Assembly: GCF_001485535.1 (NCBI RefSeq)
Contig: NZ_BCMZ01000001.1
Location: 62,001-126,000, forward strand
DNA length: 64,000 nt
Direction: 5' to 3'
From: Halobacterium sp. CBA1132
Lineage (GTDB): Archaea; Halobacteriota; Halobacteria; Halobacteriales; Halobacteriaceae
Part shown: positions 23,828 through 31,080 of the stretch, piece by piece
Layout of the letters: each line of letters begins with the position of its first letter
Numbering within the stretch: the first letter of the stretch is position 1
The notes under the pieces: model-generated
Seen by the model: the letters and a program-made list of their open reading frames with translations, nothing else
The model's database searches: none
Told to the model about the DNA's origin: nothing
Position numbers and translations under genes: made by a program

Positions 23828-23835
23828 TTTATAAT
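23828..23835 (+). promoter_or_regulatory. TATA box of the aconitase gene
   Basis: TTTATAAT centred about 30 nt before ATG 23861 predicts transcription starting a few bases before the ATG, consistent with a strong near-leaderless promoter. Confidence 0.6.
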
Positions 23836-23860
23836 CTTCGAAGGTGCATCTTCGGACGCT

Positions 23861-25846
23861 ATGGGACAGACGATTACGGAGAAAATCCTCGACGACCACC
23901 TCGTCGAGGGCGACCTCGAGCCCGGTGAGGAAATCGGGATCGAGATCGACCAGACGCTCTCCCAGGACACCACTGGGACGATGGTCTGGCTGCAGTTCGA
24001 GGCCCTCGAGATGGACGAAGTCCAGACCGAGCTCGCGGCCCAGTACTGCGACCACCAGACTTATCAGTTCGACTTCAAGAACACGGACGACCACCGCTTC
24101 CTGCGCTCCGCGGCCGGTACGTACGGCGCGTACTTCTCCCGGCCCGGGAACGGCATCTGTCACAACGTCCACAAGGAGAACTTCGCCGCACCCGGCAAGA
24201 CGCTCCTCGGTTCGGACAGCCACACGCCGACCCCCGGCGGGCTCGGTCAGCTCGCCATCGGCGCCGGTGGCATCGACATCGCCGTGGCGATGGGCGGCGG
24301 CGCCTACCACGTCGAGATGCCGGAAGTCGTCAACGTCCGCCTCGAAGGCGAGCTCCCCGAGTGGGCCACCGCCAAGGACGTCATCCTCGAGCTCCTCCGT
24401 CGCCTCTCCGTGAAGGGCGGCGTCGGCAAGGTGCTCGAATACACGGGTCCGGGCGTGGAGACGCTCTCGGTGCCCGAGCGCACCACCATCACGAACATGG
24501 GCACCGAACTGGGCGCCACCTCCTCCATCTTCCCGACCGACGAGAAGACCGAGGAGTGGCTCGCGCAGTTCGACCGCGAGGACGAGTTCGTCGACCTCGG
24601 CCCCGACGAGGACGCCGAGTACGCCGACGAAATCGTCGTCGACCTCTCGGACCTCGAACCGCTCGTCGCGAAACCGTCGATGCCCGACGAAGTCGTCCCC
24701 GTCCGCGAGGTCGAGGGCGAACAAGTCGAGCAGGTCATCGTCGGCTCCTGTACGAACGGCGCCTACGAGGACATCCTGCCGTCCGCGAAGATGCTCGAAG
24801 GCCGTCAGATCAACGCCGGCACCGAGATGATCGTCGCGCCCGGCTCCAAGCAGGCCTCCGAGATGCTCGCCCGTGAAGGCTGGACCGCCGAGATGATGGC
24901 GGCCGGCGTCAACTTCTCCGAGGCGACCTGCGGTGCCTGTATCGGCATCGGTCACGTTCCCGCCAGCGACTCCGTGTCGCTGCGGACGTTCAACCGGAAC
25001 TTCGAGGGCCGCTCGGGCATCGAGGACGACTCGGTGTACCTCTGCTCGCCGGAAGTCGCCACCGCGGCGGCCATCACCGGCGAAATCGTGGACCCGCGCG
25101 ACCTCGCCGACGAACTCGGCGACCTCGAAGCGCCCGGCTTCGAACTCGCGGACAAGTACTCCGCGGGCTACGGCGCCGACGACCCGGACATCATCACGCC
25201 CGACGAGGCCATCGACGACGACCTCATCAAGGGCCCGAACATCTCCAGTGTGCCGGTCAAAGACCCCATCGACGAGGACGTCTCCGGTGAGACGCTCCTG
25301 AAGATGGGCGACAACATCACGACCGACCACATCATCCCGGCGACCTCCGACATCCTGAAGTTCCGCTCGAACATCGAGCGGCTCTCGGAGTTCACGCTCT
25401 CGCGCATCGACGACACGTTCGCCGAGCGCGCGAAGGCGTCCGACCACGGCGTGCTCGTCGCGGGCGAGAACTACGGTCAGGGTTCCTCCCGCGAGCACGC
25501 GGCGATGTGCCCGATGTTCCTCGGCGTGGAAGCGGTGCTCGCACAGAGCTTCGCGCGCATCCACAAGGCCAACCTGTTCAACTTCGGCCTGATTCCGCTC
25601 ACCATCGACGAGGAGACCTACGAGCGCATCGAGCAGGGCGACGACGTCGAAATCGTCGACGACGCCCGCGAGGGCGTCGAGTCCGGCCAGGAGGAGTTCA
25701 CCATCCGCGTGAACGACGACTGGGAGGCCACCGCCTACCTCGACGCGTCCGAACGCGAGCGCCGCACGCTCGCGGCCGGCGGGAAGCTCTCGCTGACGAA
25801 GCAGCGCCACGGCGACAGTGGCGCGACGAGCTCCGCCGACGACTAA
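23861..25846 (+). CDS. acn: Aconitate hydratase
   Basis: 661 residues. Four-domain aconitase with the [4Fe-4S] cysteines in SCTNGAYED and TCGACIGIGH, SDSHTPTPGG in the N-terminal domain and the C-terminal swivel domain with NYGQGSSREHAAM. It interconverts citrate and isocitrate in the TCA cycle, in the cytoplasm. Its length matches the archaeal/mitochondrial-type group rather than the longer AcnA. It is single, with its own strong promoter; a RimI-type acetyltransferase gene follows after 105 bp. All catalytic residues are present. Confidence 0.95.
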   Translation: MGQTITEKILDDHLVEGDLEPGEEIGIEIDQTLSQDTTGTMVWLQFEALEMDEVQTELAAQYCDHQTYQFDFKNTDDHRFLRSAAGTYGAYFSRPGNGICHNVHKENFAAPGKTLLGSDSHTPTPGGLGQLAIGAGGIDIAVAMGGGAYHVEMPEVVNVRLEGELPEWATAKDVILELLRRLSVKGGVGKVLEYTGPGVETLSVPERTTITNMGTELGATSSIFPTDEKTEEWLAQFDREDEFVDLGPDEDAEYADEIVVDLSDLEPLVAKPSMPDEVVPVREVEGEQVEQVIVGSCTNGAYEDILPSAKMLEGRQINAGTEMIVAPGSKQASEMLAREGWTAEMMAAGVNFSEATCGACIGIGHVPASDSVSLRTFNRNFEGRSGIEDDSVYLCSPEVATAAAITGEIVDPRDLADELGDLEAPGFELADKYSAGYGADDPDIITPDEAIDDDLIKGPNISSVPVKDPIDEDVSGETLLKMGDNITTDHIIPATSDILKFRSNIERLSEFTLSRIDDTFAERAKASDHGVLVAGENYGQGSSREHAAMCPMFLGVEAVLAQSFARIHKANLFNFGLIPLTIDEETYERIEQGDDVEIVDDAREGVESGQEEFTIRVNDDWEATAYLDASERERRTLAAGGKLSLTKQRHGDSGATSSADD

Positions 25847-25951
25847 CGCTCTCGACTTTCTCTCTCTCTTTGTTTTTGCGCGCCCAGCAGCGGCGCCGCG
25901 CGGAGTGCTGGGGCCGTAGCTCCTTTATCCGCGGTGTGCTTAGGGTGTGGC

Positions 25952-26455
25952 GTGACGACTGTCGCCCCGCCCGATTCGGAGACGGCTATCCGGCAGGCGA
26001 CCCGCGCGGACCTGCTGGACGTCTTCGGCATCGAGAAACAGGTCTTCGACCAGCCGTGGCCGTACTCGGCGTTCGAGCGGCAGGTCGGGACGCCCGCGTT
26101 CCTCGTCAGCGAGACCGGCGGCCCCGTCGCCGCGGACGGTGAACTCACCGGCTTCGTCGTCGCGGACACGATTCCGAACCACCGCCAGCCGCTGGGCCAC
26201 GTCAAGGACATCGCGGTGCGCCCCGACAGCCGCGGCGAGGGTATCGGCGCGGCGCTGCTGCAGCGCTCGCTGGTCGCGCTCGGGCGACAGGGCGTCCGCA
26301 GCGTGAAACTGGAAGTCCGGCGGAGCAACGACCCTGCGATGAACCTCTACGAGAACCACGGCTTCGAGTACCTGCGCACGCTCCCGCAGTACTACTCCGA
26401 CGGCGAGGACGCCTACGTACTTGTGGCGAACCTCGAAGACCGTGACGCGTTTTAG
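25952..26455 (+). CDS. rimI: Ribosomal-protein-alanine acetyltransferase (RimI/GNAT)
   Basis: 167 residues from GTG 25952 (MTTVAPPDSETAIRQATRAD). GNAT fold: IRQATRADLLDVFGIEKQVF, the acetyl-CoA loop VKDIAVRPDSRGEGIGAALL (Q/RxxGxG/A) and the C-terminal ENHGFEYLRTLPQYYSDGED typical of RimI/Ard1. It transfers acetyl groups to protein N termini. The upstream alternative start (25934) adds residues without family support. It is downstream of aconitase on the same strand, likely independently expressed. Confidence 0.85.
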   Translation: MTTVAPPDSETAIRQATRADLLDVFGIEKQVFDQPWPYSAFERQVGTPAFLVSETGGPVAADGELTGFVVADTIPNHRQPLGHVKDIAVRPDSRGEGIGAALLQRSLVALGRQGVRSVKLEVRRSNDPAMNLYENHGFEYLRTLPQYYSDGEDAYVLVANLEDRDAF

Positions 26456-26627
26456 CTGAATTGAGGCGCTAAGCCCCCTTCCTCAGCGAGCGCCGACCGA
26501 ACGGGAGGCGCGAGCAGGGAGGGGATACAGCGCCGCACAGTTCTCATACACAATTCGGTGGCAGGCCTACAGGCCCACGCAATCACAACGGTTTTGCAAT
26601 AGGGTAATATAGTATTGACCGAACCCA

Positions 26628-27032
26628 ATGGAGTACGTCCTCGATTCGGGAGCGCATTCGACGTATTCCCTGCACTACCACCTGATACTCACCACGAAGT
26701 ATCGGCGCGGAGTGCTCACCGAGGAGCGAACCCAATTCATTCGCGGGGTCATCAGCGGGTTCACGGACAACTACGGCGTCGAACTGACGAACCTCGACGG
26801 CGAGGACGACCACGTCCACATCCTGTTCCGAGCGAAACCCACCACGGACCTCGTGAAGTTCATCAACACGGTCAAGGGCGCGACCGCTCGCCGTATCCGC
26901 AACGAGTACGCGGACGAACTGAAGACCGAACTGTGGGGAGACTCGTTCTGGAACGACTCGTACTGCCTCATCTCAACAGGGCAGGTGTCGCTAGATGTGC
27001 TGAAACAGTACGTCGAAGACCAACGCGAGTAG
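26628..27032 (+). CDS. tnpA: IS200-type Y1 transposase TnpA
   Basis: 134 residues. HUH motif DHVHIL (His62, His64) and catalytic Tyr128 in LKQYVEDQ; the opening YSLHYHLILTTKYRRGVL is typical of Y1 transposases. It excises and inserts the element as single-stranded DNA through a 5'-phosphotyrosine bond, acting as a dimer on subterminal hairpins. The length is normal and the active site complete. The stop TAG is followed after one base by the tnpB start. Confidence 0.95.
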   Translation: MEYVLDSGAHSTYSLHYHLILTTKYRRGVLTEERTQFIRGVISGFTDNYGVELTNLDGEDDHVHILFRAKPTTDLVKFINTVKGATARRIRNEYADELKTELWGDSFWNDSYCLISTGQVSLDVLKQYVEDQRE

Positions 27033-27033
27033 A

Positions 27034-28275
27034 ATGTACTACGCCTACAAGTACCGCCTCAAGCCGTCCAACGCCCACTACGAGGAGTTGGACCGCCACC
27101 GCGATATTTGTCGGCAGCTGTACAACCACACGCTCTACCGTCTCAACGAGTACCAAGACGAACACGGTGAACTGCCGTCCATGACCACGCTACGGTCGGA
27201 ACTCCCCGACCTCAAGGGATGGTGGGACGACCTCTCGGACGTCTACTCGAAGGTACTCCAAACCGTCGTCGAACGGCTGTTCGATAACCTGAAAGGCCTC
27301 TCCAAGCTCAAGGAGAACGGCTACGGTGTCGGCCACCTCAAGTGGAAGCCCCCACGCGAGTATCGGAGTTTCACGTACAGTCAGTCTGGCTTCAAGCTCG
27401 ACAAGAAGGGCGGTCAGGCTGTGCTGTCACTCTCGAAACTCGGAGACATCCCGATTCGGCTCCACCGCGCCATCCCCGACGACGCGAAACTCAAGCAGGT
27501 CACGGTTAAGAAGGAACCGACAGGCGAGTGGTTCGCCACCTTCGGCGTCCAAATGGACCGTGAACCGCCCGAACCACCTGAGAATCCCGATCAGTGCGTC
27601 GGTATCGATGTAGGAATTCTGAAGTACGCCCACGACACCGACGGCACGGCGGTCGGGTCGCTCGATCTTTCCGACGAGCGTGAACGCTTGGAGCGCGAGC
27701 AGCGGAAGCTCTCGCGGAAGCAATATGGGTCGAACAACTACGAGAAGCAACGGCGGCGCGTTGCGGAGTGTCACGCGGACCTCCGACGGAAGCGCCGCGA
27801 CTTCTTGCACAAACTCTCGAACTACTACGCTCGCGAGTACGACCTCGTGGCGGTCGAAGACCTGAACGTGAAGGAGATGATGGAAAGTCCGTCGAACAGC
27901 CGCAACACTGCGTCTGCCGCGTGGCGGACGTTCCTCTTGTTGCTCGAATACAAGTGCGAGCGTGAAGGAACGCACTTCGTGGCGGTCAACCCGAGAGGAA
28001 CGACCAAAGAGTGCGCGTCGTGCGGCGTTTCGACCGACAAGCCGTTGTGGGTCCGTGAACACGCCTGTCCCGCCTGCGGGTTTGAGGCGGACAGGGACGC
28101 GAATGCGGCATGGAACATTCTTTCTCGCGGTCTACAAGATGTAGGAGTGGGACACTCCGAACGAACGCCTGTGGAGACTGCGCTCCCTGTGGATACGCCT
28201 GTATCTGCAAAGCGCGTCGTGGAAGCAGGAAGCCCTACTCTACCGGAGCGAACGGCGTCAGCCGTGAGCGAGTAG
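27034..28275 (+). CDS. tnpB: RNA-guided nuclease TnpB (OrfB)
   Basis: 413 residues. RuvC-like catalytic residues are all present: Asp192 (CVGIDVGILK), Glu275 (VAVEDLNVKEM) and Asp353 (EADRDANAAWN), with the zinc ribbon C327/C330-C345/C348 between the last two. TnpB is the ancestor of Cas12 enzymes; it uses an omega-RNA made from the element's right end to cut DNA at the empty donor site and so keep the element. The C-terminal 45 residues beyond the fold are encoded by the end-hairpin region, as in many such elements. Confidence 0.93.
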   Translation: MYYAYKYRLKPSNAHYEELDRHRDICRQLYNHTLYRLNEYQDEHGELPSMTTLRSELPDLKGWWDDLSDVYSKVLQTVVERLFDNLKGLSKLKENGYGVGHLKWKPPREYRSFTYSQSGFKLDKKGGQAVLSLSKLGDIPIRLHRAIPDDAKLKQVTVKKEPTGEWFATFGVQMDREPPEPPENPDQCVGIDVGILKYAHDTDGTAVGSLDLSDERERLEREQRKLSRKQYGSNNYEKQRRRVAECHADLRRKRRDFLHKLSNYYAREYDLVAVEDLNVKEMMESPSNSRNTASAAWRTFLLLLEYKCEREGTHFVAVNPRGTTKECASCGVSTDKPLWVREHACPACGFEADRDANAAWNILSRGLQDVGVGHSERTPVETALPVDTPVSAKRVVEAGSPTLPERTASAVSE

Positions 28276-28277
28276 GG
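28233..28277 (+). ncRNA. Right-end hairpin, probable 3' part of omega-RNA
   Basis: CCCTACTC (28233-28240) pairs with GAGTAGGG (28270-28277), enclosing a second stem ACGGC/GCCGT (28252-28256, 28261-28265) with loop GTCA. It overlaps the 3' end of tnpB, exactly where the omega-RNA scaffold and the right-end transposition hairpin lie in IS200/IS605 elements. Confidence 0.6.
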
Positions 28278-28312
28278 TAGGGTATTTCACGCGGTAGCAC
28301 CTCGCTGTTCGT

Positions 28313-28687
28313 ATGGGCTACGAGTGTCCGGTCTGCGGCGTCGAGGAGGCGGACGGCGAACACCTCGCGAACCACCTCGCGTTCACGGCGCTGGTCCGCG
28401 GCGGCGACCACGAGTCGTGGCTCGACGAGAACGTCTCCGACTGGGAGGACCGCGACCCCGAGTCGCTGGCGCCCGACGTGACGCCGCACGCCGAGGAGAC
28501 GGACACCGAGACGGTGACCGAGCCACACGGCCACGAGATGCCGGCGGTCGAACAGCGCGGCGACGTCGACCTCTCCGGGGAGGCCGCCGCAATTCTCGAC
28601 GACGCGCAGGAACTCACCGAGGAGCTCCGCGAGTCCACGGTCACCGCCCCGGACACCGACGAGGACGACGACTCCGAAACCCAGTAG
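28313..28687 (+). CDS. Haloarchaeal zinc-finger protein (DUF5810-like)
   Basis: 124 residues opening MGYECPVCGVEEADGEHLAN followed by HLAFTALV: a C-x2-C...H-x3-H zinc site, then a long acidic tail. I recognise it as the haloarchaeal DUF5810 family, which typically lies next to the DUF5809 gene, as here. No experimental function is known to me; the zinc finger suggests nucleic-acid or protein binding. The IS200/605 element lies just upstream (start 23 nt after its estimated right end) and may separate it from its native promoter. Confidence 0.75.
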   Translation: MGYECPVCGVEEADGEHLANHLAFTALVRGGDHESWLDENVSDWEDRDPESLAPDVTPHAEETDTETVTEPHGHEMPAVEQRGDVDLSGEAAAILDDAQELTEELRESTVTAPDTDEDDDSETQ

Positions 28688-28711
28688 GGAGTGCGGGCCG
28701 ACCGCACGGGT

Positions 28712-29131
28712 ATGACAGAGACGCGTGGCGTACTCGCACCGCAGACCGAAGCGGCGGTCCGCGAGCGCTTCGAGGGCGTCGGGCCGGCCGCACAGACAGT
28801 CACCCGCGAAGTCGCTCGCGCGATGGAGCTCTCCAAGGAGGAGTACGACGAGCGCGTCACCAGCGACGTCGTGGGCGCCGCCCGCGAAGCTATGTTCGCG
28901 TCGCTGCTGGAAGTCTCGGTCGGCGACTACGAGGAGTTCGAGGCTGCGAGAGCCGACCACCCGGACGCAGACGTCCACGAGAACGGCAGCAGCGAGGTGG
29001 ACAACGCTGCGTGGCACTACGTCCCGTTTGCGGACGCGCTGGTGGTGACGACGTTCCAGAACGAGCCCGACGCCGCCGTCGCGACGCTTCGCCGCATCGC
29101 GTTCAGCAAATTCTACGAGCCGGCGCTCTGA
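28712..29131 (+). CDS. Haloarchaeal conserved protein (DUF5809-like)
   Basis: 139 residues: MTETRGVLAPQTEAAVRERF, AQTVTREVARAMELSKEEYD, and near the C terminus DAAVATLRRIAFSKFYEP. It matches my memory of the DUF5809 family that pairs with DUF5810. Soluble and acidic, mainly helical, function unknown. ATG 28712 is preferred over the upstream GTG 28691 because the conserved N terminus begins there. It lies 24 bp after its partner and is convergent with the DtxR-type regulator gene (1 bp between stops). Confidence 0.75.
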   Translation: MTETRGVLAPQTEAAVRERFEGVGPAAQTVTREVARAMELSKEEYDERVTSDVVGAAREAMFASLLEVSVGDYEEFEAARADHPDADVHENGSSEVDNAAWHYVPFADALVVTTFQNEPDAAVATLRRIAFSKFYEPAL

Positions 29132-29132
29132 G

Positions 29133-29570
29133 CTACCGGGACACCTGAAACTCCGGACAGCACTCCGCGAAGTCAGCGTCGGGCGCCGAACACCGCCCCG
29201 TGCAGGGGTGGTCGATGTGGTGCTTGAGCGCGCGAGCGGCGTCCTCGGAGAGTGCGTCGCCGATGGACGCGCTGTCGACGCCGTCGAGACCGAGGTCGTC
29301 GCCCGTAAAGTTCTCGACGAGGCACTGCTTCCACATGAGTTCTCGCGTGACCGCCTCGCCGTCGCCGGTGAGCGTCGCGCCCTCGTAGCGCTCGTAGTCG
29401 ACGAGGCCGCGCTCCGCGAAGTCCGCCACGCGCTCGGTGACCGTCGACGGGTCGACGCCCAGACGGTCGGCGACCTCCCCGGTCTTGGCGGGTCGCTCCT
29501 CGCGGGCCGACACGAGCAGGATAGCACTGAGATAGCGTCCCGCCGTCTTCGAGAGCTCTCCCCCACTCAT
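29133..29570 (-). CDS. DtxR/MntR-family metal-dependent transcriptional regulator
   Basis: 145 residues. The N-terminal winged helix (RYLSAILLVSAREERPAKTG, EVADRLGVDPSTVTERVADF) and the metal-binding dimerisation domain (MWKQCLVENFTG, ALKHHIDHPCTGRC) are those of DtxR/MntR/SirR repressors. Additional cysteines (CTGRC...FAECCPEF) at the C terminus are usual for haloarchaeal SirR-like proteins. It should repress iron or manganese uptake genes when metal is bound. No target gene is adjacent; it stands alone. Confidence 0.88.
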   Translation of the reverse strand: MSGGELSKTAGRYLSAILLVSAREERPAKTGEVADRLGVDPSTVTERVADFAERGLVDYERYEGATLTGDGEAVTRELMWKQCLVENFTGDDLGLDGVDSASIGDALSEDAARALKHHIDHPCTGRCSAPDADFAECCPEFQVSR

Positions 29571-29662
29571 CTCGCGTGTTCGTCCGCCCCTCGGAGGGAA
29601 AAGGCTGTTCCCGGCGGCCTGCGTCCCTGGAAGGCTTTGTGGGCGGGCGCGTACGGCCGGCT

Positions 29663-30235
29663 ATGCGCGACCACGACTGGCCGGTCGTCGACGCCGTGAC
29701 CGAGTACGAGACGAGCTGGTACGACGGCGGCTACGACCGCGTCGAACAGCCCGACGGCTCGCTGAAAGACTACTACTGGGCGGCCCTCCCGCCCGCGGTC
29801 GTCGTCGTCGCCGTCGACGACGGGGACGTGTTGTTCGTCGACCAGTACCGGCCGACGATTCGCGAGCAGTGCATGGAATTGGTTGCAGGAATCGTAGAGG
29901 AATCGAGTGAAGAAACAGCGGACGTCGCACCCACCCCGGACCGCGAGTCGTACGTCTCGGCTGGCCGCCGCGAACTCCGCGAGGAGACGGGCTACGAGGC
30001 CGACGACGTCCACTTTCTGGAGTCGTTCTGGACGGCGACGGGCGTGCTCCGGCACAAGCGCGGCATCGTCTTCGCCGAGGGGCTGACCGAAGTGGGGAAC
30101 GACCTCGACGACAACGAATTCCTCTCCGTCGAGCGCGTGCCCGTCGAGGACGCCCTGTCGGTGGCGCGCGCACCGCCCGCCAACGACGCCACCATCGAGG
30201 GCTTGCTGTTGGCGCAGGCCGATGGCTACCTCTGA
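29663..30235 (+). CDS. NUDIX hydrolase (ADP-ribose pyrophosphatase-like) with expanded box
   Basis: 190 residues. The C-terminal half of the Nudix box, RRELREETGYEA (Arg103-Tyr111), is perfect. The Gly that opens the box (Gly76, AGIVEESSEE) lies 27 residues before Arg103 instead of 14, so about 13 residues (around TADVAPTPDRESY) are inserted. The surrounding fold (FVDQYRPTIREQCMELVAG and FWTATGVLRHKRGIVFAEGL) resembles ADP-ribose or nucleoside-diphosphate-sugar hydrolases. ATG 29663 is chosen because the frame upstream is not protein-like. A rhodanese gene follows after 55 bp. Confidence 0.85.
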   Translation: MRDHDWPVVDAVTEYETSWYDGGYDRVEQPDGSLKDYYWAALPPAVVVVAVDDGDVLFVDQYRPTIREQCMELVAGIVEESSEETADVAPTPDRESYVSAGRRELREETGYEADDVHFLESFWTATGVLRHKRGIVFAEGLTEVGNDLDDNEFLSVERVPVEDALSVARAPPANDATIEGLLLAQADGYL

Positions 30236-30290
30236 CTCGCCCGTTTCCCCGACCGCAAGCCGTAACTCCGCGCAGACCCACCGAAGGGAC

Positions 30291-30662
30291 ATGGACGGCG
30301 AGATTTCCGCCGACGAACTCGAAGCGCTCCTCGACGACGGCGAGGACGTCCGCGTCGTCGACATCCGCCCGCGGGCGGCCTTCGAGCGCGGCCACATCCC
30401 GGACAGCGAGAACATCCCGTTCGGCGAACTCCCACAGTCCGTCGACCGGCTCGAAGGCGCCGACCGCGTTGTCACGGTCTGCCCGCACGGCCAAGCCAGC
30501 GTGCAGGCTGCGCGCCTCGTGCAGTCCTACGAGGGCCTCGGCGAGGACGCGCGCGTCGAGAGTCTCGCCAGCGGCATCACCGGCTGGGAGGGCGACGTCG
30601 TCGCCAGCGAATCCGACGACGAAGGCCCGGACACCGAATCACCGACCGAGTCTCCCTTCTGA
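30291..30662 (+). CDS. Rhodanese-like domain protein
   Basis: 123 residues. A single rhodanese domain: VRVVDIRPRAAFERGHIPDS with ENIPFGEL, the active-site cysteine in VCPHGQAS, and GITGWEGDV; the tail is acidic and disordered (ESDDEGPDTESPTESPF). Such enzymes move sulfane sulfur or act as persulfide carriers. ATG 30291 fits the domain start. It probably shares a transcript with the NUDIX gene upstream, though no functional link is evident. Confidence 0.88.
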   Translation: MDGEISADELEALLDDGEDVRVVDIRPRAAFERGHIPDSENIPFGELPQSVDRLEGADRVVTVCPHGQASVQAARLVQSYEGLGEDARVESLASGITGWEGDVVASESDDEGPDTESPTESPF

Positions 30663-30752
30663 GCGCTACGTCGTAGTTTTCGCGTTTGTCCTGCCCAGCG
30701 CTGCGGCTGTCGACGCGAGTGCAGTGAGAAGTGGTGGTCGTCGACGCGCGAG

Positions 30753-31070
<318 letters not shown>

Positions 31071-31080
31071 CTATTAAACA

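Larger units (their letters stand above)
26561..28290 (+). mobile_element. IS200/IS605-type insertion sequence (tnpA-tnpB)
   Basis: It contains a Y1 transposase and a TnpB gene one base apart. At the left, GGCCTACAGGCC (about 26564-26575) can form a small hairpin; at the right lies a larger one at 28233-28277. Elements of this type lack inverted repeats and target duplications, so the exact ends are estimated. It has inserted between the rimI-like gene and a conserved haloarchaeal gene pair. Both genes are intact, so it may be active. Confidence 0.8.

Noticed and set aside
23741-25810. Long minus-strand ORF over aconitase
   Set aside because: Reverse-frame shadow of a high-GC gene; the composition (Val/Asp/Arg/Gly) is typical of such artefacts.
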